A stretch of 64,000 bases of DNA, from the NCBI GenBank assembly GCA_019104865.1, contig JAHRWZ010000008.1, forward strand, positions 78,292 to 142,291, in the 5' to 3' direction. The translations under genes were made by a program, and so were the position numbers. Origin of the DNA: Castellaniella sp. Lineage in GTDB: Bacteria > Pseudomonadota > Gammaproteobacteria > Burkholderiales > Burkholderiaceae_B. Shown one piece after another: positions 37,264 to 48,661 of this stretch. How positions within the stretch are numbered: the first letter of the stretch is position 1; every line of letters starts with the position of its first letter. The notes under the pieces were generated by a model. The model was not told the DNA's origin, ran no database searches, and was given only the letters and a program-made list of their open reading frames with translations.

Positions 37264-39528
37264 ATGAAATTTCGCTTTCCCATCGTCATCATCGACGAAG
37301 ACTATCGTTCCGAGAATGCCTCCGGATTCGGCATCCGGGCCCTGGCGTCCGCCATCGAGGCGGAAGGGGTGGAGGTTCTGGGCGTCACCAGTTATGGCGA
37401 CCTCAGTTCGTTTGCGCAGCAGCAAAGCCGCGCCAGCGCCTTCATCCTGTCGATCGACGACGAAGAATTCGACGAGGATTCCCCGGAAGATGTCGCCAAC
37501 GCGATCAAGAACCTGCGTTCCTTCATCGGCGAGCTGCGCTTTCGCAACGAGGACATCCCCATCTATCTGTATGGTGAAACCCGGACCTCGCAGCACATCC
37601 CCAACGACATCCTGCGCGAACTGCACGGCTTCATCCACATGTTCGAGGACACGCCGGAATTCGTGGCGCGCCACATCATCCGCGAGGCCCGCGCCTATCT
37701 GGATAGCCTGGCGCCGCCGTTTTTCCGCGAACTGCTGGACTATGCCTCGGATGGGTCCTATTCTTGGCACTGCCCTGGGCACTCGGGCGGGGTGGCCTTC
37801 CTGAAGAGCCCGGTCGGGCAGATGTTCCACCAGTTCTTCGGCGAAAACATGCTGCGCGCCGACGTCTGCAATGCGGTCGACGAACTGGGACAGCTGCTGG
37901 ATCACACGGGTCCGGTGGCCGAATCCGAAAAAAACGCGGCCCGCATCTTCCATGCGGATCACTGCTTCTTCGTCACCAATGGCACGTCCACATCCAACAA
38001 GATCGTCTGGCACGCTAACGTAGCGGCGGGCGACGTGGTCGTGGTGGACCGCAACTGCCACAAATCCGTCCTGCACGCCATCACCATGACGGGTGCAATC
38101 CCGGTGTTTCTGCGTCCCACGCGCAACCACCTGGGCATCATCGGGCCGATCCCGCTGGAAGAATTCGATCCGGAAAACATCCGGCGCAAAATCGAGGCCA
38201 ACCCCTTTGCGCGGGAAGCCGTCAACAAGCGTCCCCGTATCCTGTCGCTGACCCAGAGCACCTATGACGGCGTGATCTACAACGTCGAGATGATCAAGGA
38301 AAAGCTGGGTTCGTACATCGACACCCTGCACTTCGACGAGGCGTGGCTGCCGCATGCCGCGTTCCATGAATTTTACGAGGACATGCACGCCATCGGGCCC
38401 AACCGCCCGCGCAGCCACGACACGATGATCTATGCGACGCACTCCACGCACAAGCTGCTGGCGGGCCTGTCGCAGGCGTCCCAGATCGTGGTGCAGGATT
38501 CGGAAACCCGCAAGCTGGATCGCAACATCTTCAATGAAGCCTTCCTGATGCACACCTCGACCTCGCCGCAGTACGCCATCATTGCGTCCTGCGACGTGGC
38601 GGCGGCCATGATGGAACCCCCCGGCGGCACCGCGCTGGTCGAGGAATCCATCCGCGAGGCGCTGGACTTTCGTCGCGCCATGCGCAAGGTCGAATCCGAA
38701 TTCGGTAAGAACGATTGGTGGTTCAAGGTCTGGGGGCCCAACCGCCTGGTGCCCGAAGGCATCGGTAACCGTGAAGACTGGATCCTGGGCTCGGGCGACG
38801 AATGGCATGGCTTCGGCGATCTGGCCGAGGGTTTCAACATGCTCGACCCGATCAAGGCCACCGTCGTCACGCCGGGCCTGGACATTTCGGGGACGTTCGC
38901 CGACTCCGGGATTCCGGCGGCGCTCGTGTCCCGCTATCTGGTGGAACATGGCGTGGTGGTCGAAAAGACCGGCCTCTATTCCTTCTTCATCCTGTTCACC
39001 ATCGGCATCACCAAGGGCCGCTGGAACACGCTGCTGACCGCGCTGCAGCAGTTCAAGGACGACTACGACCGCAATCAGCCATTGTGGCGCGTGCTGCCCG
39101 AATTCAACCGCGCGCACAAGCGCTACGAGCGCATGGGTCTGCGCGATCTGTGCCAGGAGATCCACGAGGCCTACCGCCATTACGATTTCGCGCGCCTGAC
39201 CACGCGGGTGTATCTCAGCGACATGGTCCCGGCCATGCGCCCGGCCGATGCCTATGCGCGCATGGCGCACCGCGAGGTCGAACGAGTGCGGGTCGAACAC
39301 CTGGAAGGCCGCGTCACCGGCGTTCTGCTGACCCCGTACCCGCCGGGCATCCCTCTGCTGATCCCGGGCGAACGCTTCAACCGCGACATCGTCGATTACC
39401 TGAAGTTCACCCAGGAATTCAACCAGCAGTTCCCGGGCTTTGAAACGGATGTTCATGGCCTGGCCTACGAGACCGACGAACAAGGCCTGCGGCACTATTA
39501 CGTGGATTGCATCCGCGAGCAAGACTGA
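37264..39528 (+). CDS. Orn/Lys/Arg-type PLP decarboxylase
   Basis: 754 residues from ATG 37264. An N-terminal receiver-like wing domain (about 1-125), then a fold-type I PLP domain with the cofactor Asp in LHFDEAWLPHA and Schiff-base Lys in THSTHKLLAGLSQAS, and the C-terminal domain of biodegradative decarboxylases (PYPPGIPLLIPGERFN). Substrate (arginine, lysine or ornithine) cannot be fixed by eye; in related Burkholderiales the gene next to dcd is annotated simply as arginine/lysine/ornithine decarboxylase. No amino acid antiporter is adjacent, arguing against a dedicated acid-resistance operon and for polyamine synthesis. Confidence 0.9.
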   Translation: MKFRFPIVIIDEDYRSENASGFGIRALASAIEAEGVEVLGVTSYGDLSSFAQQQSRASAFILSIDDEEFDEDSPEDVANAIKNLRSFIGELRFRNEDIPIYLYGETRTSQHIPNDILRELHGFIHMFEDTPEFVARHIIREARAYLDSLAPPFFRELLDYASDGSYSWHCPGHSGGVAFLKSPVGQMFHQFFGENMLRADVCNAVDELGQLLDHTGPVAESEKNAARIFHADHCFFVTNGTSTSNKIVWHANVAAGDVVVVDRNCHKSVLHAITMTGAIPVFLRPTRNHLGIIGPIPLEEFDPENIRRKIEANPFAREAVNKRPRILSLTQSTYDGVIYNVEMIKEKLGSYIDTLHFDEAWLPHAAFHEFYEDMHAIGPNRPRSHDTMIYATHSTHKLLAGLSQASQIVVQDSETRKLDRNIFNEAFLMHTSTSPQYAIIASCDVAAAMMEPPGGTALVEESIREALDFRRAMRKVESEFGKNDWWFKVWGPNRLVPEGIGNREDWILGSGDEWHGFGDLAEGFNMLDPIKATVVTPGLDISGTFADSGIPAALVSRYLVEHGVVVEKTGLYSFFILFTIGITKGRWNTLLTALQQFKDDYDRNQPLWRVLPEFNRAHKRYERMGLRDLCQEIHEAYRHYDFARLTTRVYLSDMVPAMRPADAYARMAHREVERVRVEHLEGRVTGVLLTPYPPGIPLLIPGERFNRDIVDYLKFTQEFNQQFPGFETDVHGLAYETDEQGLRHYYVDCIREQD

Positions 39529-39549
39529 TTGGACGAACCCGGATATCCG

Positions 39550-40788
39550 ATGCCGCGTTCCGATGGTATTTTTGACGTCGCGGTGATCGGCGCGGGCGCC
39601 GCCGGCATGATGACGGCGGCGGTGGCCGGTCAGCGCGGGCTGCGGGTGGTGCTGATCGATCATGCCGAACGGCTGGCGGAAAAGATCCGCATTTCCGGGG
39701 GGGGGCGCTGCAATTTCACCAACCTGGGGACCAGCCCGGCCCAGTTCCTGTCGCGCAATCCGGATTTCTGCCGCTCGGCCCTGCACGCCTATGGGCCGCG
39801 GGATTTCCTGGATCTGCTGCGCACGCATGGCGTGTCCTGGCATGAAAAACATCGCGGGCAATTGTTCTGCGTTGACTCCAGCGAATCGATCATCGATGTC
39901 CTGCGGCGGGAATGCGAGGCGGGCGGTGTCGCCTGGCGCATGCCCTGCGCCGTGCGGTCCGTGGCGCGCGAGGCTACAGGTTTCATGCTGGCCACCGAGA
40001 GTGCGACGATCCGTGCCGAGCAACTGGTGCTGGCAACCGGCGGCATGGCGATCCCCCAGCTGGGCGCCACCGACTTCAGCCTGCGCGTCGCGCGCCAGTT
40101 CGGTCTGAAGATCGTCGAGCCGCGCCCGGCGCTGGTGCCGCTGACGTTCGACGCCCAGGCCTGGCAGCCCTTTGCGGCCCTGTCTGGTGTTGCGCTGGAA
40201 GTCCGTCTGTCGCACGAAGCATCCAGTCCGCAGGAGCGGACGAAGCGGCACCGCGGCCCGGCTCGCGCCGAATTCTTTGAAGATCTGCTGTTCACGCATC
40301 GAGGTCTGTCGGGCCCTGGCATCCTGCAGATTTCCAGCTATTGGCAGCCGGGCGACCCGATCCACATTGATCTGGCGCCTGGCCAAGCCGTGGCCGATAT
40401 CCTGATCGCCGCCAAGTCGGGCGGTCGTCAGACCCTGCTGACGGCCTTGTCCGGCATCTGGCCCCGGCGTCTGGCGGAAGCCTGGCTGTCCGAAGACAGC
40501 GGCCGGCGTCTGGCCGACATCCCTGACCGCCAGCTACGCGCCCTAGGTGATCGCATCCGGGACTGGACCTTGTGGCCGACGGGCACGGCGGGCTACAAGA
40601 AGGCCGAGGTCATGAGCGGTGGCGTGGATACCGGCGAGCTCGACCAGCGCAGCCTGCAGGCCCATCGCTGCCCGGGCCTGTACATCGTCGGCGAAGCCGT
40701 GGACGTCACCGGCTGGCTGGGTGGCTACAACTTCCAGTGGGCCTGGGCGTCCGGTGTGGCTTGCGGGCGGGCGCTGGTGGCGGGCTGA
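39550..40788 (+). CDS. HI0933/YhiN-family FAD-dependent flavoprotein
   Basis: 412 residues from ATG 39550; a TTG at 39529 immediately after the preceding stop is an alternative. The dinucleotide motif VIGAGAAGMMTAAVAGQRG, the family signatures RISGGGRCNFTN and YKKAEVMSGGVDTGEL, and the closing GEAVDVTGWLGGYNFQWAWA are clear. It is conserved across bacteria, and its physiological substrate is not established. It follows the decarboxylase by 21 bases and may be co-transcribed. Confidence 0.88.
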   Translation: MPRSDGIFDVAVIGAGAAGMMTAAVAGQRGLRVVLIDHAERLAEKIRISGGGRCNFTNLGTSPAQFLSRNPDFCRSALHAYGPRDFLDLLRTHGVSWHEKHRGQLFCVDSSESIIDVLRRECEAGGVAWRMPCAVRSVAREATGFMLATESATIRAEQLVLATGGMAIPQLGATDFSLRVARQFGLKIVEPRPALVPLTFDAQAWQPFAALSGVALEVRLSHEASSPQERTKRHRGPARAEFFEDLLFTHRGLSGPGILQISSYWQPGDPIHIDLAPGQAVADILIAAKSGGRQTLLTALSGIWPRRLAEAWLSEDSGRRLADIPDRQLRALGDRIRDWTLWPTGTAGYKKAEVMSGGVDTGELDQRSLQAHRCPGLYIVGEAVDVTGWLGGYNFQWAWASGVACGRALVAG

Positions 40789-40828
40789 GCGGGTGGCGCT
40801 AGAATCACCGGGATATCGGAGGACGGAC

Positions 40829-42013
40829 ATGCAAAAACCCCTGGATGGCATCCGGGTCCTGGAAATGGGCCAACTCATCGCCGGGCCGTTTGCCGCGAAG
40901 ATGCTGGGCGAATTCGGCGCGGACATCATCAAGATCGAACCGCCTGGGCAGGGTGACCCTTTGCGCAACTGGCGGCTGCTGCACGAAGGCACATCCGTCT
41001 GGTGGCAGGTGCAGTCGCGCAACAAACAATCCGTGACGCTGGATTTGCGCCAGCCGGAAATTCAGGATCTGGTGCGCAGGCTGGCCAAGGAATGCGACGT
41101 CGTCGTGGAAAATTTCAAGCCTGGCACACTCGAAGCCTGGGGCTTGGGCTGGGACGACCTGCATGCCTTGAATCCGCGTCTGGTCATGCTGCGGGTATCG
41201 GGCTATGGCCAGACCGGGCCGTACCGCGACCGGCCCGGCTTTGGGGTCGTGGCCGAGGCCATGGGCGGCCTGCGCCACCTGAGCGGCGAACCGGGCCGCG
41301 CACCGGTGCGGGTTGGCGTGTCGATCGGCGATTCTCTCTCAGCCTTGCATGGCGTTATCGGCGTGCTGTTGGCCCTGCGCGCCCGCGACCGCTCGGGCGA
41401 GGGCCAGATGGTGGATGTCGCCCTGTACGAGTCCGTCTTCAACATGATGGAAAGTCTGCTGCCGGAATATGCCGTGTTCGGCGAAGTGCGCCAGCCCGCC
41501 GGCAGCAGTCTGCCGGGGATCGCCCCCAGCAATGCCTACGCCTGCCGTGATGGCTACGTTTTGATCGCTGGCAATGGCGATAGCATCTTCCGGCGGCTTA
41601 TGCAGGCCATCGGCCGTGACGATCTGGGCAACGACCCCGCCCTGGAACACAACCCCGGTCGCGTGGCGCAGGTTGCGCGCATCGACGCGGCCATCGGTGA
41701 CTGGGCCGCGCGTCACACCCAGGATGAGGTCCTGGACATCCTCAACGTCGCCCGCATCCCGGCGGGCCGCATTTACGACATCGCCGACATCGCCGCCGAT
41801 CCGCATTACCGGGCGCGCGGCATGATCCTGGATCAACCGCTGCCGGATGGCACCCCCTGCCAGGTGCCCGGCATCGTGCCCAAACTGTCCGCCACGCCGG
41901 GCGGTATCGATACGCCCGCCCCGACGCTAGGCCAGCATACAGATGCCATCCTGGACCGCCTGGGGGTCGATGCGGGTACGCGCGCCCGCTGGCGCGAGGC
42001 TGGCTATATCTGA
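40829..42013 (+). CDS. Class III CoA-transferase (CaiB/BaiF family)
   Basis: 394 residues from ATG 40829, with a GGAGGA site. Hallmarks: LDGIRVLEMGQLIAGPFAAK, EFGADIIKIEPPGQGDPLR, RNKQSVTLDLRQPE, and the catalytic Asp in GPYRDRPGFG. The C-terminal part has NAYACRDGYVLIAGNGDSIF. It swaps CoA between an acyl-CoA donor and a free acid, the pair being unknown (formyl-, carnitinyl-, succinyl- and aromatic variants share this fold). Same strand as the flavoprotein, 40 bases downstream. Confidence 0.9.
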   Translation: MQKPLDGIRVLEMGQLIAGPFAAKMLGEFGADIIKIEPPGQGDPLRNWRLLHEGTSVWWQVQSRNKQSVTLDLRQPEIQDLVRRLAKECDVVVENFKPGTLEAWGLGWDDLHALNPRLVMLRVSGYGQTGPYRDRPGFGVVAEAMGGLRHLSGEPGRAPVRVGVSIGDSLSALHGVIGVLLALRARDRSGEGQMVDVALYESVFNMMESLLPEYAVFGEVRQPAGSSLPGIAPSNAYACRDGYVLIAGNGDSIFRRLMQAIGRDDLGNDPALEHNPGRVAQVARIDAAIGDWAARHTQDEVLDILNVARIPAGRIYDIADIAADPHYRARGMILDQPLPDGTPCQVPGIVPKLSATPGGIDTPAPTLGQHTDAILDRLGVDAGTRARWREAGYI

Positions 42014-42078
42014 GGCAAGACCCAGCGACACATCGATTCTCGTTATTCGCTCAGCAACAAAACCCTAACCTCAGCCGA

Positions 42079-42108
42079 TTGTTGTCCACCCCAATTTCAG
42101 AGTATATT
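42079..42108 (+). promoter_or_regulatory. Probable promoter of the gcv operon
   Basis: TTGTTG at 42079-42084 and TATATT at 42103-42108 with an 18-base spacer, in an AT-richer stretch directly upstream of the glycine riboswitch. Transcription would start near 42115, just before the first aptamer. Confidence 0.55.
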
Positions 42109-42135
42109 TTGCCCTTGCTGTCACTCGATGCGGGT

Positions 42136-42335
42136 GGGAGAGCGCCGCTTGACGATCAGGCGGCCGCCGAAGGCGCAATTCGCCCAGAATCGCTCAGGCA
42201 CCCTGTACCATTCGCATGATGCCGCGTGCGCATCGCAGCATTCTGGAGAGATCCGCCCCCCAACCGGGGACGCGGGCGCCGAAGGTGAACCCTCGCTACG
42301 TGGGGCAACTCTCAGGCAAAAGGACAGAAGGGCGC
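42136..42335 (+). promoter_or_regulatory. Tandem glycine riboswitch
   Basis: Two consecutive glycine aptamers. The first starts at GGGAGAGCG (42136) and contains GCCGCCGAAGGCGCAA and CGCTCAGGCA. The second starts at CTGGAGAG (about 42243) and contains GCGCCGAAGGTGAA and the closing ACTCTCAGGCAAAAGGACAG. The GGAGAG, GCCGAAGG and CTCAGGCAAAAGGAC blocks are the diagnostic conserved cores. It sits in the leader of gcvT, so glycine should turn on the cleavage system. Confidence 0.93.
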
Positions 42336-42338
42336 TAC

Positions 42339-42352
42339 TGGCACGCGTGCCA
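42339..42352 (+). other. Short hairpin after the riboswitch (possible expression platform)
   Basis: TGGCACGCGTGCCA is a perfect palindrome immediately 3' of the second aptamer and 17 bases before the GGAG of gcvT (42369-42372). No T-run follows, so control of ribosome access is more plausible than termination. Confidence 0.4.
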
Positions 42353-42378
42353 CCCTGTTTCCTTGTCCGGAGCCCTCC

Positions 42379-43461
42379 ATGCCCGCCCAGACCCCTTTGT
42401 TTGATACCCATGTCGCCCTCGGCGCGAAAATCGTCGATTTCGGTGGCTGGGACATGCCCCTGGCCTATGGTTCTCAACTCGAGGAACACCATGCCGTGCG
42501 GCAGTCCGTCGGCATGTTCGACGTTTCTCACATGCTCAACGTCGACGTCCTGGGGGCTCGCGCGCAGGACTTCCTGCGCCATCTGCTGGCCAACGACGTC
42601 GGCCGCATCGTCGGTACCCCCGGCAAGGCCCTGTATTCCTGCATGTTGCGCCCCGAGGGCGGCGTGATCGACGATCTGATCGTCTACTTTTTCGCGCTGG
42701 ACCGCTGGCGTGTCATCGTCAACGCCGGTACGGCCGACAAGGACCTGGACTGGATGCGCCAGCAGGCCCAGCCTTTCGGCGTCACGGTCACTCCCCGGCG
42801 CGACCTGGCCATGGTGGCCGTCCAGGGCCCGAAGGCCCGCGAAACCGTCTGGTCCGTGCATCCCGACTGGAAACCCGCGACCCAGGACCTGAAGCCCTTT
42901 ACCGGCACGCTGATCGATGAAAACACCCTGGTGGCGCGCACGGGCTATACCGGCGAGGACGGTTTCGAGATCGTCCTGCCGGCCACGGCCGTCAAGGCTT
43001 TCTGGGATGCATTGGCCGCCGCTGGCGCCCATCCTTGCGGCCTGGGTGCCCGCGACACGCTGCGCCTGGAAGCCGGCATGAATCTGTACGGCCAGGATAT
43101 GGACGAAACCGTCCACCCGCTGGAATCCGGCCTGGCCTGGACCGTGTCCCTGAAGGACGACGCGCGCGACTTCATCGGTCGCGCAGCGCTGCAATCGGCG
43201 TCCCATGCCCGCGAATTGGTCGGTCTGAAGCTGCTGGATCGCGGCATCATGCGGGGCCACATGAAGGTGCGCACCGCTCAGGGCGAGGGCGAACTCACCA
43301 GCGGCTCCATGGCCCCGACGCTGGGTTTTTCCATCGGCCTGGCCCGCGTGCCGGCCGGCGCCGCGCTGGGCGACCGCGTCGAAGTCGAGATCCGCGGCAA
43401 GTGGCTGCCGGCAGAAATCGTGCGCCCGCCGTTCGTGCGCAACGGCAAGGCGCTGGTGTAA
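42379..43461 (+). CDS. gcvT: Glycine cleavage system T protein (aminomethyltransferase)
   Basis: 360 residues. [40 protein letters not shown] and [10 protein letters not shown] are typical, with the C-terminal barrel ending FVRNGKAL. It takes the aminomethyl group from GcvH-lipoamide and transfers the methylene to tetrahydrofolate, releasing ammonia. First gene after the glycine riboswitch. A stem-loop in the 137-base gap separates it from gcvH. Confidence 0.96.
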   Translation: MPAQTPLFDTHVALGAKIVDFGGWDMPLAYGSQLEEHHAVRQSVGMFDVSHMLNVDVLGARAQDFLRHLLANDVGRIVGTPGKALYSCMLRPEGGVIDDLIVYFFALDRWRVIVNAGTADKDLDWMRQQAQPFGVTVTPRRDLAMVAVQGPKARETVWSVHPDWKPATQDLKPFTGTLIDENTLVARTGYTGEDGFEIVLPATAVKAFWDALAAAGAHPCGLGARDTLRLEAGMNLYGQDMDETVHPLESGLAWTVSLKDDARDFIGRAALQSASHARELVGLKLLDRGIMRGHMKVRTAQGEGELTSGSMAPTLGFSIGLARVPAGAALGDRVEVEIRGKWLPAEIVRPPFVRNGKALV

Positions 43462-43472
43462 CGAATTGGATC

Positions 43473-43499
43473 ATGACGCCCGCCGTTCCGGGGCGTCAT
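43473..43499 (+). other. Intercistronic hairpin between gcvT and gcvH
   Basis: ATGACGCCC (43473-43481) pairs perfectly with GGGCGTCAT (43491-43499) around a nine-base loop, 12 bases after the gcvT stop. No T-run follows. It may protect the gcvT transcript end or partly attenuate read-through, so that GcvH and GcvP levels differ from GcvT. Confidence 0.5.
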
Positions 43500-43598
43500 T
43501 CATGCATCATCCTTTATAGTGATTCCCGCGTGGTTCCGCCAGACTGTGGCGTTCCAACATTTCCTCATTTCAAACCATCACGATAGACGGGGTTAACC

Positions 43599-43970
43599 AT
43601 GTCCATTCCCAATGACCGCAAATACACGGCTTCCCACGAGTGGGTGAAGGCTGACGGCGACTGCTTCCTGGTCGGCATCACCGACGACGCGCAGGATCAG
43701 CTGGGCGATCTGGTGTTCGTCGGCGACGTTCAGGTCGGCGCGCATCTGTCGGCAGGCGACACGGCTGCCGTGGTCGAATCCGTCAAGGCCGCATCCGACA
43801 TCTACGCCCCGGTGGCCGGCGAAGTCATCGCCTTCAACGAGGCGCTCAACGACCAGCCCGGCCTGATCAACGCAGGCGCCTACGACCAATGGATCTTCAA
43901 GATCCGTCCGGACAATGCCGCCGACATCGACGGTCTGATGGACGCTGCCGCCTATGAGGCGCAAGCCTGA
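43599..43970 (+). CDS. gcvH: Glycine cleavage system H protein
   Basis: 123 residues. The lipoylated Lys is in [19 protein letters not shown], the standard hammerhead motif. [20 protein letters not shown] is the usual N-terminus. The lipoyl arm shuttles the aminomethyl intermediate between GcvP, GcvT and lipoamide dehydrogenase (not encoded here). 20 bases separate it from gcvP. Confidence 0.97.
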   Translation: MSIPNDRKYTASHEWVKADGDCFLVGITDDAQDQLGDLVFVGDVQVGAHLSAGDTAAVVESVKAASDIYAPVAGEVIAFNEALNDQPGLINAGAYDQWIFKIRPDNAADIDGLMDAAAYEAQA

Positions 43971-43990
43971 ACGAATTGGAGAACACCCCC

Positions 43991-46882
<2,892 letters not shown>

Positions 46883-46922
46883 AAAACCGTTGTGTAACAG
46901 GCCTAGAATAGGCTCTGTCCGT

Positions 46923-46949
46923 GGCCCCTCCCATCGGGTGGGGCCTTTT
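46923..46949 (+). terminator. Rho-independent terminator of gcvTHP
   Basis: GGCCCCTCCC (46923-46932) and GGGTGGGGCC (46936-46945) form a GC-rich stem with one T-T mismatch and a three-base loop, followed by TTTT. Confidence 0.88.
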
Positions 46950-46991
46950 CATATCCAGCTTCTGAATTAATACAGTAAAAGGAGTCGATCC

Positions 46992-47210
46992 ATGCCTTAC
47001 GTAAACATCAAGATCACCCGCGAGGGCGCGACCGCCGAACAGAAGGCGCGCCTGATCGAGGGCGCCACGCAATTGCTGGTGGATGTGCTGGGGAAGAACC
47101 CCAAGACGACGTTCGTGGTGATCGAAGAAGTCGAGACCGACAACTGGGGTATCGCGGGGGAACCCGTGACGGCGATCCGGGCACGCGCAAAGCAGACAGG
47201 GACGGCTTGA
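46992..47210 (+). CDS. 4-oxalocrotonate tautomerase-like protein
   Basis: 72 residues: MPYVNIKITREGATAEQKAR. Pro2, exposed after Met removal, is the catalytic base of the tautomerase superfamily. Downstream the pattern VLGKNPKTTFVVIEEV and NWGIAGEPVTAIRA fits YwhB/4-OT homologues. No meta-cleavage pathway genes are adjacent, so the biological substrate is unknown. Starts 43 bases after the gcv terminator. Confidence 0.88.
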   Translation: MPYVNIKITREGATAEQKARLIEGATQLLVDVLGKNPKTTFVVIEEVETDNWGIAGEPVTAIRARAKQTGTA

Positions 47211-47221
47211 GTCCGGCCTCC

Positions 47222-48547
47222 TCAGTCGATCTCGCTCAGCACGTCAGCCACCGTCCCGAACAGTTCCGCGATCTGAGATTCCTCGATGATGAGCGGGGGC
47301 GAGAACGCCAGCGTATCGCCCGTATAGCGCACCAGGATGCCGCGATCGAAGCAGCGGGCGAAGACCTCTGTGGCGCGGGCGCCGGGAGCGCCCTCGCGAG
47401 GGGCTAGTTCCACCCCCGCCACCAGCCCCAGGTTGCGCACGTCGATCACGTGGCGGCGGCCCCGCAGGCTGTGGGCGGCATCTTCGAACAAGCCCGATAA
47501 TGAATCGGCGCGTTGGAACAGGCCCTCGTGCTCGTAGATGTCCAGGGCGGCCAGCATGGCAGCGGTGGCCATGGGGTGGGCCGAGTACGTGTAACCGTGG
47601 AAGAATTCGATGCCGCCGGTGCTGGCCTCGAGGATCGTGTCGTGAATGCCGCGCTGCACGGCTACGGCGCCGGCCGGGATCGCCGCATTGCTGATGCCCT
47701 TGGCCATGGTGATCAGATCGGGCGTGACGCCGAAGCGCCCGCTGGCGGTGGCTGCTCCCAGGCGGCCGAAGGCGGTGATGACCTCGTCGAAGATCAGCAG
47801 GATGCCGTGGCGGGCGGTGATCTCGCGCAGGCGTTCCAGGTAGCCGACAGGGGGAATCAGCACGCCGGTGGAACCCGCCATGGGTTCGACGATGACGGCG
47901 GCGATGGTCGAAGCGTCGTGAAGGGTGATGATGCGTTCCAGTTCGTCGGCCAGGTGGGCGCCCCAGGCCGGCTGCCCGCGCGACCAGGCATTATGTTCGG
48001 GGGCGTGGGTATGGGGCAGATGGTCCACGCCCGGCAGCAGGACGCCGGAAAACGTCTTGCGGTTGGGTGAAATGCCGCCCACCGAGATGCCGCCAAATCC
48101 GACCCCGTGATAGCCGCGCTCGCGGCCGATCAGACGCGTGCGCTGCCCCTCGCTCCGGGCACGGTGGTAGGCCAGCGCGATCTTCAGGGCCGTGTCGACC
48201 GATTCGGACCCCGAATTGGTGAAGAAGATCCGGTCCAGGCCGTCAGGCATCAGGGCGGCGACCCTGGAGGCAGCCCGGAAGGAATCCTCGTGGCCGATCT
48301 GGAAGCTGGGGGCGTAGTCCAGCTTGCCCGCCTGGCGGGTGATGGCCTCGATGATCTCGGGGCGCGCATGGCCGGCGTTCACGCACCACAATCCCGCAGT
48401 CCCGTCCAGCACCCGGTGGCCGTCGGCCGCAGTGTAGTGCATGCCCTGGGCCCCGACCAGCAGCCGCGGATGAGCCTTGAACTGGCGGTTGGCCGTGAAG
48501 GGCATCCACAGGTTGGACAGGTCGAGTGTGGGCGATGATCCGTGCAT
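47222..48547 (-). CDS. Class III aminotransferase (omega-amino acid:pyruvate type)
   Basis: 441 residues. N-terminal DLSNLWMPFTANRQFKAHPR is typical of omega-amino acid:pyruvate aminotransferases. PLP site elements are RGYHGVGFGG, IFDEVITAFGRLG and the Schiff-base Lys in ITMAKGISNAAIP. It transfers amino groups from beta-alanine, GABA-like or amine substrates to pyruvate. Monocistronic, converging on the tautomerase gene with an 11-base gap. No regulator is adjacent. Confidence 0.9.
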   Translation of the reverse strand: MHGSSPTLDLSNLWMPFTANRQFKAHPRLLVGAQGMHYTAADGHRVLDGTAGLWCVNAGHARPEIIEAITRQAGKLDYAPSFQIGHEDSFRAASRVAALMPDGLDRIFFTNSGSESVDTALKIALAYHRARSEGQRTRLIGRERGYHGVGFGGISVGGISPNRKTFSGVLLPGVDHLPHTHAPEHNAWSRGQPAWGAHLADELERIITLHDASTIAAVIVEPMAGSTGVLIPPVGYLERLREITARHGILLIFDEVITAFGRLGAATASGRFGVTPDLITMAKGISNAAIPAGAVAVQRGIHDTILEASTGGIEFFHGYTYSAHPMATAAMLAALDIYEHEGLFQRADSLSGLFEDAAHSLRGRRHVIDVRNLGLVAGVELAPREGAPGARATEVFARCFDRGILVRYTGDTLAFSPPLIIEESQIAELFGTVADVLSEID

Positions 48548-48637
48548 GGCAACCTCGAAATGGGAGTGGGCTCAAGTCCATTCTCGGTCCGGGTTGCCTC
48601 GTCAGCAAGTCCGTTTATCCGAACGTGGGTTGTCAAT

Positions 48638-48653
48638 GCCGGGGATGCCCGGC
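48638..48653 (-). terminator. Small hairpin after the folK-folA gene
   Basis: GCCGGG/CCCGGC with a four-base loop, nine bases beyond the stop of the minus-strand fusion gene. No T-run; weak terminator candidate. Confidence 0.35.
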
Positions 48654-48661
48654 CTGGCGTT

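Noticed and set aside
37264..39528. Acid-resistance operon built on the decarboxylase
   Set aside because: No antiporter gene or acid-responsive regulator lies nearby; the neighbours are dcd and a flavoprotein.
37147..40386. 1079-codon open frame on the minus strand
   Set aside because: It lies opposite the decarboxylase and HI0933-type genes, has His/Arg/Gln-rich composition without any family motif, and is the expected mirror of codon-biased GC-rich genes.
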